Assembly: GCA_002255905.1 (NCBI GenBank) | Contig: NKIN01000001.1 | Location: forward strand, 124,001 to 188,000 | Direction: 5' to 3' | From: Burkholderiales bacterium PBB1 | Lineage (GTDB): Bacteria; Pseudomonadota; Gammaproteobacteria; Burkholderiales; Burkholderiaceae_C | DNA: 64,000 nt | Part shown: piece after piece, positions 26,840 through 39,000 of the stretch | How the letters are laid out: every line of letters starts with the position of its first letter | Numbering within the stretch: the stretch's first letter is position 1 | Notes under the pieces: generated by a model | Told to the model about the DNA's origin: nothing | The model's database searches: none | The model's input: the letters and a program-made list of their open reading frames with translations, nothing else | Position numbers and translations under genes: made by a program

Positions 26840-27562
26840 TTACTTGCCGTCGCTCAGGCTGCCGGAGATGTAGTGAGCCAGGTCGTCCAGGTCTTGTGCC
26901 GTCAGGCCTGACAGCGCCTCGTTCATGGCTGGCGTGTAGCCGAGCCGAGTGCCACCTTGAAAGCCCTTCAGCGCAATCTGCAGGTAATCCTCGCGCTGCC
27001 CCGCCAGCCGTGGCACCTGGCCGCCGCCTGCGAGATCGGGCCCGTGACACGAGGTGCAGCGGTGGGCGGTGGTGAGCTGCCGACCGCGCTCGAAGCGAGC
27101 GGCATCACGCGGCGGTGCACCGGGTGCCGTCGATGCGGCTGTCAATGCCGCCGCCGGCAAGCGCGCGATGGCTTCCGAGTAGCCGCGCAGATCCCCGTCG
27201 CTCATGCCCTTGGCCATGGCGCTCATGGCCGCACCCATCGGGTGGTCGTTGCGTCGGCCATCGCGGAACAGGAAGAGCTGCGTGACGACATAGAACGAGT
27301 GCTGACCAGCCAGTGACGGCACCTGCGGCATTTCGCTGCGGCCCTCGCCGCCGTGGCAGGCCGCGCAGACGGCGGTGTACCGCTCGCCGTAGTCGACCAC
27401 CGGCTTCGGTGCTGCGGCGGGTGCCGGCGCTGCCTTGCTGGCGGCTGCCTTGGAAGCCTGGGGCTTGGGCGCCGCACTCTGCGCCCAGGCTCCCGACGCC
27501 ATGGCGACAGCGCTCAACAGCGCTACCCACTGCCATCGCCGCACCGCGCACCGCAGGCTCAT
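26840..27562 (-). CDS. periplasmic diheme cytochrome c (c4-like)
   Basis: 240 residues with a Sec signal peptide (cleavage near GAWAQ) and a Pro/Ala/Lys-rich linker. Two heme sites follow: CAACH at 66-70 and CTSCH at 169-173, in two class I cytochrome domains like c4, each with downstream Met-rich loops as possible axial ligands. It overlaps the upstream dehydrogenase gene by four bases (ATGA), so the two are translated together. The pairing suggests that this cytochrome accepts electrons from the dehydrogenase in the periplasm, but this is inferred from context. Confidence 0.92.
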   Translation of the reverse strand: MSLRCAVRRWQWVALLSAVAMASGAWAQSAAPKPQASKAAASKAAPAPAAAPKPVVDYGERYTAVCAACHGGEGRSEMPQVPSLAGQHSFYVVTQLFLFRDGRRNDHPMGAAMSAMAKGMSDGDLRGYSEAIARLPAAALTAASTAPGAPPRDAARFERGRQLTTAHRCTSCHGPDLAGGGQVPRLAGQREDYLQIALKGFQGGTRLGYTPAMNEALSGLTAQDLDDLAHYISGSLSDGK

Positions 27563-28770
27563 TTGCCGCTGTAGGTGATGCGGTAGATCGCGCCGTTGTG
27601 GTCGTCGCTCACCAGCAAGGAGCCATCCTTCATCACCAACACGTCAGCCGGGCGACCGAGGAACTGGTTGTTTTCGACCAGGCCGGTGAGGAAGGGCTCG
27701 ACACGCGAGATGCCACCCTTGCCGTCGGGGAAGGCCACCACCACGTCTGCTGCGTACTTCTGCGTTCGGTTCCACGGGCCGTGGCGGGCGATGAAGATCG
27801 CGCCCTGGTACTTCGCCGGGAACATCTTGCCGGTGTAGAAGCGCATGCCCAGCGGCGCCGAGTGCGCGCCGAGCTTGGCAGCGGGTTTCACGTAGTCGCT
27901 GCACTTCTTGCCCCAGCCGAGGTCCGGGTCGGCAAAGTCGCCCGAGTGGCAGTAGGGATAGCCGAAATTCTGTTTGCCGGGCTGCGTGACGACATTCAGT
28001 TCGTCTTCAGGGAGGTCTTCGCTCAGCCAGTCGCGCTGGTTGTCGGTGAACCACAGCTTGCCAGTCTTGGGCTGGAAATCGAAGCCCACGGTGTTGCGCA
28101 CGCCGCTGGCCACCACCTCGACATCCGAGCCGTCGAGGTTCATGCGGAAGATCTTCGCGTAGCGGTCGTCGGGCTCGCAGATGTTGCAAGGCGCACCCAC
28201 CGGCACGTAGAGCTTGTTGTCGGGCCCGACCTTGATGAACTTCCAGCCGTGGGGCACGTCACCCGGCAGCTTGTCGTAAACCATCACCGGCTCGGGCAAC
28301 TTGTCGAGGTGGGCCTCGATGTTGTCGTAGCGCACGATGTCCTTCGGCGTCGCCAGGAACAGGCTGCCGTTGTGGTATTCGATGCCGCTTGGCAGGAAGA
28401 GCTTTTCAGCGAGGGTCTTCACCTCACGCTGGCCGCCGTTGTTGACCACCGCGTAGAGCTTGCCCGCCACGAACAGGCTGCTGACGAACACCGTCCCCTT
28501 GTCACCCTCGCGCATGCTGCGGGCATCGAGGATGTTGCTGACGAAGACCTCGGCCTTGAACCCCGGTGGCAGCTTGATCTTGGCGATCGGCAACTGGTCG
28601 GCCGCGGTCGGTATCGGGAACGCCGGCACCGGCGCCATCTTGTCGGCCGTCGGGTTCTTGGGCCGACCCTTGGCCCAGAACGGTTCTTCGGCTGCTGGCG
28701 TCTGGGCAAACACCGCGGTGGCGGTCAGCAGCGCAGCTGTCAACGCAGCCGCATGGAAGCGGGATCTCAT
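27559..28770 (-). CDS. PQQ-dependent sorbosone-type dehydrogenase (periplasmic)
   Basis: 403 residues after ATG 28770 (MRSRFHAAAL) with a Sec signal peptide ending near VFAQ. The start has GGAGA upstream, and longer in-frame starts would add an Arg-rich region. The fold is the sorbosone/glucose dehydrogenase propeller. Motifs include GDVPHGWKFIKVGPDNKLYVPVG, CNICEPDD, GVRNTVGFDFQP and FIARHGPWNR. Unlike the first propeller gene in this window, it lacks a lipobox and is coupled to a diheme cytochrome. The substrate is unknown; PQQ must be made or imported by genes outside the window. Confidence 0.9.
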   Translation of the reverse strand: MRSRFHAAALTAALLTATAVFAQTPAAEEPFWAKGRPKNPTADKMAPVPAFPIPTAADQLPIAKIKLPPGFKAEVFVSNILDARSMREGDKGTVFVSSLFVAGKLYAVVNNGGQREVKTLAEKLFLPSGIEYHNGSLFLATPKDIVRYDNIEAHLDKLPEPVMVYDKLPGDVPHGWKFIKVGPDNKLYVPVGAPCNICEPDDRYAKIFRMNLDGSDVEVVASGVRNTVGFDFQPKTGKLWFTDNQRDWLSEDLPEDELNVVTQPGKQNFGYPYCHSGDFADPDLGWGKKCSDYVKPAAKLGAHSAPLGMRFYTGKMFPAKYQGAIFIARHGPWNRTQKYAADVVVAFPDGKGGISRVEPFLTGLVENNQFLGRPADVLVMKDGSLLVSDDHNGAIYRITYSGK

Positions 28771-28830
28771 GAGGGTCTCCTGTGCGGGGATGAGTCGTGG
28801 GGCTCGCCGGGTCGGGCGCATCCCCTGCGC

Positions 28831-28860
28831 GGCCGGACCGCGCCGGACCGCGCCGGACCG
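28831..28860. repeat. 10-bp tandem repeat, three near-identical copies
   Basis: CGCCGGACCG occurs twice and GGCCGGACCG once, in direct succession, followed by CGTTTTT. It lies 60 bp upstream of the sorbosone-type dehydrogenase start, in the leader of that operon. GC-rich arms could fold, but I see no single stable hairpin. Confidence 0.7.
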
Positions 28861-28947
28861 CGTTTTTACCATCGGAAGCTTGTGCCCGACCGCACGTGGC
28901 CTCTGGCCTCAGCGGCCCGGCGTCGCATCGCTGGGCCGCGAGCCGGA

Positions 28948-29373
28948 TCAGGCGACCTTCAGCGTCACGTCGATGTTGCCGCGTGTCGCGTTCGAGTAAG
29001 GGCAGACGATGTGCGCGGCTTCCACCAGCTTCTCGACCGCTGCGCGGTCCATGCCCGGCACCGAGACCGTCAGCGTGACCGCGATGCTGAAGCCGGTCGG
29101 GATCGGGCCGATGCCCACGTCGGCGGTGATCGAGACGTCGGCGGGCAGGCTGATCTTCTGGTTGCCGGCAACGAACTTCATCGCGCCGATGAAGCAGGCC
29201 GAATAGCCGGCTGCGAACAGCTGTTCCGGGTTGGTGCCGAAGGCGCCGTTGCCGCCGAGCTCCTTCGGTGTGGTCAGCTTGGCTTCGAGGGCGCCGTCTG
29301 ACGACCTGGAGGTGCCTTCACGGCCTCCGGTTGAGGTGGCGTGGGCGGTGTAGAGGATCTTCTCGGGTGACAT
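28948..29373 (-). CDS. ohr: organic hydroperoxide resistance protein (Ohr, OsmC family)
   Basis: A 141-residue thiol peroxidase that reduces organic hydroperoxides. Both catalytic cysteines are present: Cys60 (GYSACFIGAM) and Cys124 (HIVCPYSNATRGN). The conserved Arg is in the EGTSRSSDG stretch. Start ATG 29373 (MSPEKILYT) agrees with family length; upstream in-frame codons code an unrelated stretch. The regulator OhrR is not adjacent, although an inverted repeat lies about 92 bp upstream of the start. Confidence 0.94.
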   Translation of the reverse strand: MSPEKILYTAHATSTGGREGTSRSSDGALEAKLTTPKELGGNGAFGTNPEQLFAAGYSACFIGAMKFVAGNQKISLPADVSITADVGIGPIPTGFSIAVTLTVSVPGMDRAAVEKLVEAAHIVCPYSNATRGNIDVTLKVA

Positions 29374-29464
29374 CTGTTGCTCCTGATGGGTGGGCTCTGA
29401 GGGGTGACGAGTGGACTGCTCTTGAAACTGCTCAGACAGTTTATGTGCGCTCATGCGGCTGGTG

Positions 29465-29480
29465 TTGAACACAAGTTCAA
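29465..29480. promoter_or_regulatory. inverted repeat upstream of ohr, candidate operator
   Basis: Perfect arms TTGAAC and GTTCAA around a 4-base spacer, in the 178-bp gap between the ABC-F gene and ohr. The site could be recognised by a MarR-type peroxide sensor, since ohr genes are commonly under such control. It is not the classic OhrR box, so the role is a guess. Confidence 0.4.
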
Positions 29481-29551
29481 TCACGCACATGGCTTGACGC
29501 CGTGGAGCCGAAACTCGTTGTCACCTTCGGTCCGCGAGAACCGGCCATGCC

Positions 29552-31564
<2,013 letters not shown>

Positions 31565-31568
31565 GGTG

Positions 31569-32474
31569 TCACGCCCTCCAGCCGTCGCTGCGCTTGGACC
31601 AGCGCACCAGCGCCTCGCGGGTCACCAGCAGTACGGCATCGTCACCGGCGCTGGTTTCCAGCCAGGCCACCTCCAGGCGGCGGAAGGCGGCTTCGAAATG
31701 CCGGCGTTCGTGGCCAATCTCGAGCACCAGCACGCCGATGTCGCTCAGCTTTGCCGGGGCGTCTTGGATGATCCGGCGGACCAGGTCCATGCCGTCTTCG
31801 CCTCCGGCCAGCGCCAGCGCGGGCTCATGTCGGTATTCCTCGGGCAGCGCGGCCATGCTGCTCGCGTTGACGTAGGGCGGGTTGCACAGGATCAGGTCGT
31901 ACGGGCCGCGCACGCTGGCCAGCAGATCCGACGTCATCAGCGAGATGCGCTTGCCCAGCTGGTGGCGGTCGACATTGATCTTCGCCACTTCGAGCGCGGC
32001 TTCGGACAGGTCGCAGGCATCGACCTCGACGTCGGGATAGGCGAGCGCCGCGATCACCGCCAGGCTGCCGTTGCCGGTGCACAGGTCGAGCACGCGCTGG
32101 GTGCGGTCGGACAGCCAGGCGTCGAGCGTCCCCTGTTCCTCGCCATCGACCAGCAGTTCGGCGATGAAAGAGCGCGGCACGATGGTCCGCTCGTCGACGT
32201 AGAACGGCACGTTCTGCAGCCACGCTTCGCGCGTCAGGTAGGCCGCGGGCTGGCGGGTCTCGATGCGGCGCGCGATCAGGGCCACCGCCTTGGCCTCTTC
32301 GTCGGCCGAGAGCTCGCGCTTGGCGTGCAACTCGAGCGCGTCGAGCTCCATGTCCAGGCTCCACAGCACCAGCCAGGCGGCCTCGTCGAAGGCATTGGCC
32401 GTGCCGTGCCCAAACGAAACGCCCGCCTTTTTGAGGCGGGCGGCTTCGCGCGTGATCAGGTCGAGGAGGGTCAT
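31569..32474 (-). CDS. prmB: ribosomal protein L3 N5-glutamine methyltransferase PrmB
   Basis: Methylates a glutamine of ribosomal protein uL3 using SAM. 301 residues. The SAM site is LDLCTGNGSLAV, and the catalytic NPPY lies in DLILCNPPYVN. The PrmB-specific EYRHEPALAL block follows. It precedes the ABC-F gene by 4 bp, so two translation-related genes appear as one operon. No leader Shine-Dalgarno is clear at ATG 32474. Confidence 0.95.
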   Translation of the reverse strand: MTLLDLITREAARLKKAGVSFGHGTANAFDEAAWLVLWSLDMELDALELHAKRELSADEEAKAVALIARRIETRQPAAYLTREAWLQNVPFYVDERTIVPRSFIAELLVDGEEQGTLDAWLSDRTQRVLDLCTGNGSLAVIAALAYPDVEVDACDLSEAALEVAKINVDRHQLGKRISLMTSDLLASVRGPYDLILCNPPYVNASSMAALPEEYRHEPALALAGGEDGMDLVRRIIQDAPAKLSDIGVLVLEIGHERRHFEAAFRRLEVAWLETSAGDDAVLLVTREALVRWSKRSDGWRA

Positions 32475-32519
32475 CGGGTCGATGTGTCCAGAGTCATGGG
32501 GTCAGCGCCAGTCCGTGCG

Positions 32520-33707
32520 TCACAGGCCGAGCAGCGGGGCTGAACGGGTGGTCATGGGGTCCGGCCGGACGTCGAGCGTGATTTCGGTGAAGCTGGCGCC
32601 GTCTTCCGGTTCGGGTTTCTTGGCCGTGATGCGAGACACCGGCGACATGTCGTTCTGCAGCCGCCACATCAGGTTGGTCGGCGAGTCGGCGAAGGCCAGG
32701 CCCTCGTCGCGTGAGATCGTCCCCTGCGTGATCAGGCGCGCCAGGTCCTGCTCGAAGGTCTGCGAGCCTTCGGCCAGCGACTTTTCCATGGCCTCGCGCA
32801 CGCCGCCGAAATCGCCGGCGCTGATCAGGTCGGAGATCAGCTTGGTGTTGAGCATCACCTCGACCGCCGGGAGTCGCCCGCCCGCCGTGGCGCGCACCAG
32901 CCGCTGGGACACGATGGCGCGCAGCCCCGACGACAGGTCGGACAGCAGCGCAGGGCGTGACTCGGGTGTGTAGAAGGACAGGATGCGGCCCAACGCGTGG
33001 TAGCTGTTGTTCGCATGCAAGGTCGACAGCACCAGGTGCCCGGACAGCGCGTACGAGATCGCTGCCGTCATCGTTTCACGGTCGCGGATTTCGCCGATCA
33101 GGATGCAGTCCGGCGCCTGCCGCAGCGCATTGCGCAGGCCCACCTGCAGCGACTGCGTGTCGCGGCCGACCTCCCGCTGGTTGACCACCGACTTCTTGTT
33201 GGTGAACAGGAATTCGATCGGGTCTTCGATCGTGAGGATGTGGCCGGCCATCTGCTGGTTGCGCTGCTCCAGCATCGCCGCCAGCGTCGTGCTCTTGCCC
33301 GCGCCAGTCGAGCCCACCATCAGGATCAGGCCACGCTTCTCCATGATCAGCGTGTTCAGCACCGGCGGAACCAGCAGGCTTTCCAGCGTCGGGATGGCGA
33401 ACGGGATGCAGCGGAACACAGCGGCAACCGAGCCGCGCTGCTTGAAGCCGCTCAACCGGAAACTGCCGATGCCGGGCAACCCGACGCCCACGTTCAATTC
33501 GCCGGTGTCTTCGAGCTCTTCGAGTTGCCGCGGCGTCAGCACCTCGGCCAGCAGCTGACGAGGCTGCGCCGGGGTCAGTGGCTGATCGCTCAGCTGGATC
33601 AGCTGCCCGTTGATCTTGATGAGGATCGGCGTGTTGGCAGACAGGTAGACGTCGGAGGCGTTCTTCTCCGACATCAGCTTCAGCACACGCTCCATGTTTC
33701 CGCTCAT
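32520..33707 (-). CDS. pilU: type IV pilus retraction ATPase PilU
   Basis: A hexameric motor that helps to retract type IV pili. 395 residues. Walker A GSTGAGKST at 132-140, then TIEDPIEF (Asp box), IGEIRDRETM (Walker B) and LSTLHANN (His box). The C-terminal ADSPTNLMWRLQN is typical of PilU rather than PilT. The gene begins MSGNMERVLKL with GGAGA upstream. The usual pilT neighbour is absent; dapD lies upstream with a 28-bp gap. Confidence 0.9.
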   Translation of the reverse strand: MSGNMERVLKLMSEKNASDVYLSANTPILIKINGQLIQLSDQPLTPAQPRQLLAEVLTPRQLEELEDTGELNVGVGLPGIGSFRLSGFKQRGSVAAVFRCIPFAIPTLESLLVPPVLNTLIMEKRGLILMVGSTGAGKSTTLAAMLEQRNQQMAGHILTIEDPIEFLFTNKKSVVNQREVGRDTQSLQVGLRNALRQAPDCILIGEIRDRETMTAAISYALSGHLVLSTLHANNSYHALGRILSFYTPESRPALLSDLSSGLRAIVSQRLVRATAGGRLPAVEVMLNTKLISDLISAGDFGGVREAMEKSLAEGSQTFEQDLARLITQGTISRDEGLAFADSPTNLMWRLQNDMSPVSRITAKKPEPEDGASFTEITLDVRPDPMTTRSAPLLGL

Positions 33708-33735
33708 CGGGATCTCCGGGTCAACGTTGCGAAGT

Positions 33736-34557
<822 letters not shown>

Positions 34558-34606
34558 GGGCGATTCAAAAAGGATTCAGGAAGGGTGTCGCAAGACGGTG
34601 TGGGCT

Positions 34607-35818
34607 TCAGCGGCTGCGCAGCGACTCGGCAAAGGCCACGATGCGCTGGACGGCTTCGAGGCAATCGCTCGCTTCAGACACCAGCGCCAGACGGATCCGC
34701 CCGGCACCCGGATTCACCCCATCGACCTCGCGCGCCAACAGGCTGCCCGGCAGCACCGCCACATTGTATTGAGCGAGCAGCGCGAGCGCGAACGCGATGT
34801 CGTCACCACCAGGGGCCAGTCGGGACACGTCAACCCACAGGTAGAAACCCGCGTCGGGCAGCGACACGTCCATCACCGTGGACAGCAGCGGCGTGACCTG
34901 CGCGAACTTCTTCCGGTACTGCTCGCGGTTGGCGACCACATGCGCCTCGTCGTTCCAGGCCGCGATGCTGGCCGCTTGCACGGTCGGGCTCATCGCGCTG
35001 CCGTGGTAGGTGCGGTACAGCAGAAATGCTTTCAGGATCTCGGCGTCTCCGGCAACGAAGCCGCTGCGCATGCCGGGCACGTTCGAGCGCTTCGAGAGGC
35101 TGGTGAACGCCACCAGCCGGCGGAAGTCGCTGCGGCCCAGGTGCACCGCGGCTTCCAGCGACCCGAGTGGTGGCACATCGCGGAAGTAGATCTCGGAATA
35201 GCACTCGTCCGACGCGATCACGAAACCATGCTGGTCGCTCAACTCGAACAGCGTCTTCCATTCGGCGAGCGGCATCACCGCACCGGTGGGGTTGCCGGGT
35301 GAGCACACGTACAGCAGCTGCGTGCGTGCCCAGGTGGATTCGGGCACCGATGCCCAGTCGGTGGCGAACTGGCGCGCCGGGTCGCTGTTGACGAACGCCA
35401 CCCGGGCGCCGGCCAGCAGCGCTGCACCTTCGTAGATTTGATAGAACGGATTGGGGCAAACCACGGTGGCATCGCCCCGGGTCGGGTCGATCACGGTCTG
35501 CGCCAGCGCGAACAGTGCCTCGCGCGACCCGTTCACCGGCAACACCTGCTGCGTCTCGTCGACCGTGACGCCGTAGCGGCGCGTGATCCATCGCGCGATC
35601 GCGCTGCGCAGTGCGGGTTCACCGGCAGTGGCCGGGTAGCTGGCCAGGCCCTTCAGGTTCGCCACCAGCGCGTCGGTGATCAGCGACGGCGTGGGGTGCT
35701 TGGGTTCCCCGATGCCCAGGCTGATCGGGTGGTAGGCCGCGTTCGGTGTGATCTGTCGCGTCAGCGCCCGCAGGCGCTCGAACGGGTAGGGCTGCAGCAA
35801 GCCGAGCAGGGGATTCAT
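34607..35818 (-). CDS. dapC: succinyldiaminopimelate transaminase
   Basis: A PLP-dependent class I aminotransferase, 403 residues, that makes N-succinyl-LL-diaminopimelate from the keto precursor. It shows SPGNPTGAVM, the PLP-lysine region TSLSKRSNVPGMRSGFVAG, and the C-terminal Arg (GRIRLALV). The DapC assignment rests on adjacency to dapD and on family similarity. Divergent from smc. Confidence 0.93.
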   Translation of the reverse strand: MNPLLGLLQPYPFERLRALTRQITPNAAYHPISLGIGEPKHPTPSLITDALVANLKGLASYPATAGEPALRSAIARWITRRYGVTVDETQQVLPVNGSREALFALAQTVIDPTRGDATVVCPNPFYQIYEGAALLAGARVAFVNSDPARQFATDWASVPESTWARTQLLYVCSPGNPTGAVMPLAEWKTLFELSDQHGFVIASDECYSEIYFRDVPPLGSLEAAVHLGRSDFRRLVAFTSLSKRSNVPGMRSGFVAGDAEILKAFLLYRTYHGSAMSPTVQAASIAAWNDEAHVVANREQYRKKFAQVTPLLSTVMDVSLPDAGFYLWVDVSRLAPGGDDIAFALALLAQYNVAVLPGSLLAREVDGVNPGAGRIRLALVSEASDCLEAVQRIVAFAESLRSR

Positions 35819-36031
35819 CGCCGGATTATCAGCGGGCCCGCCAGCGCCGAGGAGCGGCGCCTGCCGGGAGAGTGACCGGCGGTAACGCAGCCCGAGAGCG
35901 GTAATTTCGCACCATGGCGATGCTATGATGCCCCGCTGCGACAGACCCGCGACAGCTGGTTTTTAGTCAACAAAATCAACGACTTACGTGCTCTATCGGC
36001 CGATGGGGCGCGCTGGAATCCGCTCTCGTCC
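35819..36031. promoter_or_regulatory. dapC/smc divergent intergenic region with smc promoter element
   Basis: A 213-bp non-coding gap between two divergent starts. A TATGAT -10 element lies at 35924-35929, pointing toward smc, about 100 bp upstream. No clear -35 is visible. I see no other structured element. Confidence 0.5.
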
Positions 36032-39000
36032 ATGCGCCTGAATTCCATCAAGCTGTCCGGCTTCAAGTCGTTCGCCGATCCCACCCATTTCCAGCTGCCC
36101 GGCCAATTGGTCGGCGTGGTCGGGCCCAATGGCTGCGGCAAATCCAACATCATGGACGCGGTGCGCTGGGTGCTCGGCGAAAGCAAGGCCAGTGAGCTGC
36201 GCGGCGAGTCGATGCAGGACGTGATCTTCAACGGATCGGGCCAGCGCAAGCCGGCCAGCCGTGCCAGCGTCGAGCTGGTGTTCAGCAACGAAGACGCCCG
36301 CGCCGGCGGGCAGTGGAACCAGTTCGCCGAGATTGCCGTCAAGCGCGTGCTCACACGCGACGGCAGCAGCAGTTACCACATCAACAACCAACCAGTGCGC
36401 CGCCGCGACGTGCAGGACGTGTTCCTCGGCACCGGCCTCGGCCCGCGCGCCTACGCAATCATCGGCCAGGGCACGATCAGCCGGATCATCGAGAGCAAGC
36501 CCGAAGAGCTGCGGATGTTCCTCGAAGAGGCCGCCGGCGTCTCCAAATACAAGGAGCGCCGCCGCGAGACCGAGAACCGCCTCAAGGACACGCGAGAGAA
36601 CCTGACGCGCGTCGAAGACATCTTGCGCGAGCTCAACGCCAACCTCGAGAAGCTGGAAAAGCAGGCCGAGGTGGCGGGCCGCTACCGCAGCCTGCAAGAC
36701 GACGGCACGCTGAAGCTGCACCAGCTGTGGTTTCTGCGGCATCGCGATGCGGCCGGTGAGCAGCAGCGCATCGAGAAGGATGTGGCCGCCGCCATCGTGG
36801 CGCTGGAATCCAAGACGGCCGAGCTGCGCCAGGGCGAGGCTGAGCTCGAAACCATCCGGCAGGCGCACTACGCGGCCAGCGACGAATTGCATGCGGCACA
36901 GGGCCGGCTCGCCGAAGCGGCGCTGGAAGTCAGCCGGCTCGAAGAGCGCATCCGCTATGTGGTGGAAGGCCGCCAGCGTGCCGAGCAGCGGCTGGCCGAG
37001 CTGGTGCTGCAGACCACGCAGTGGGCCGACCGCCGCGCCCAGGCCGAGGCTGAACTCGAGCAGCTCGCCGAGCAGGTCGCGAGCGCCGACGAGCACAGCG
37101 AGGTGCTGGCCGCGCAGGCCGAAGAGCAGGCCGACCGTCTGCCTGGCCTCGAAGACGCGGTGCGCGCGGCGCAATCGGCAGCCGGTGCGCAACGCACGCT
37201 GGTGGCCAGCGTGCAGCAGCAGATCCAGCTGCTGGCGAGCGAAAGCCGCAACCTCGACGACCAGAGCCGCCAGCTGGCGGCGCGCCGTGAGCGGCTGGCC
37301 GGCGAAAAGCGCCAGCTCGCCACGCCCGATGCCGAACGCATCGCATACCTGAAGCAGCAGTTCGGCAGCGCCGAGGCGACGCGCGAGGTCGCCGAGGCGC
37401 GCCTCGCCGAGCTGAGCGAGCAGGTGCCGTCGCTCGACGATGCCCGGCGAGCGCGCCAGGCCGAGCTCAACACCGAAGCGGCCCGACAAACCGACTTCGG
37501 TGCCCGCCTCGATGCCCTGCGTGCCCTGCAAGACAAGGTGCAGACCGAAGGCAAGCTGCGCCCCTGGCTGGCCAAGCACGGCCTCGAGGGGCTCGCCGGC
37601 TTGTGGACGCGCATCCACATCGAACCTGGCTGGGAGACCGCGCTCGAAGCGGCCCTGCGCGAACGCATCAACGCGCTTGAAGTCGGCCGTGTCGACACGG
37701 TGCGCGCCTTCGCTGCCGATGCGCCGCCAGCCAAGCTGGTGTTCTACACGCCACCAGCGGCGATCGCGCCGGCGCCCCAAACGAACGCCGGGCTGTCGCG
37801 GCTCAGTGACCTGCTGCGCCTCGGCGATGCGGGCCTGAAGGCGCTGTTGACCGACTGGCTCGAAGGCGTCTACACCGCGGCCAGCCTCGACGACGCGCTG
37901 GCAGCCCGGTCGCGCTTGCAGCACGGCGAGGTGCTGATGACGCGCGAAGGCCACGCCGTCAGCGCGCACGCGGTGTCGTTCTACGCGCCGGACTCCGAGC
38001 AGGCCGGCCTGCTGGCACGCGCCCAGGACATCGAGAACCTCGACCGCCAGCTGCGCGCGCAATCGCTGATCACCGAAGAGGCGCGCAGCGCGCTGGTCCG
38101 CGCCGAAGCGGCCTACAGCAGTGCGTCGGAGCACCTCGCCACCGCGCGCCGCGAGTCGGCCGAGGCGCAAAGCCGCGCGCACCAGCTGCAGGTCGAACTG
38201 CTGCGCCTCACGCAGCAGGCCGAGCAGACGCAATCGCGCTCGGTGCAGCTCGACGATGAGCTTGCCGAGATCGACGCGCAGCAGGAAGAACTCAACGAGC
38301 GCCGAGCCACGGGCGAAGCGCGATTCGAAACCCTCGACATCGAGCTGGCCACCACGCAGGAGCGCCACGCCGAACTCGACGATGCGGTGATCCAGGCCGA
38401 GCGCACGCTGGCTGCCGCGCGCGAGCAACTGCGCACCTTGGAGCGGCAGGCGCAGGAATCGCAATTCACCACGCGCTCGCTGGCCGCGCGGCGCAGCGAA
38501 TTGCAGCGCGGCATCGAAACGGCCCTGCAGCAAATCGCGAGCAATGCGCAGGCCGAGACGCAGCTCAACGAAGAGCTGGCACGCTACACCGACGCGTCGG
38601 CCCAGGCCGGCCTGCAGGAAGCCTTGGCCGTGAAGCTCGACCGGGAGGCCGCGCTCGCTGCCCAGCGCAGCGCATACGACGACCTGACGCTGCGCCTGCG
38701 GCGCGCCGACGAGCAGCGGATGGCGCATGAGCAGAGCCTGCAGCCGCTGCGCGACCGCATCACGAAACTGCAGCTCGAAGCGCAGGCAGCCCAGCTCGGT
38801 GGCGCGCAGTACCTGGAGCAGCTGGTGGCTGCGAATGTCGACTTCGAGGTGCTGTCGCAAGGCATCGAAAGCAACGGTGTTCGGCTGCATGGGCTGCAAT
38901 CCGAGATCGACCGCATCAACCGTGAGATCACGGCGCTGGGCGCGGTCAACCTCGCAGCGCTCGAGGAGTTGACGACTGCGCGCGAGCGCAAGACCTTCCT

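Noticed and set aside
29374-29490. An N-terminal extension of Ohr
   Set aside because: The added 39 residues have no family similarity, and the region contains the intergenic inverted repeat; Ohr proteins are about 140 residues.
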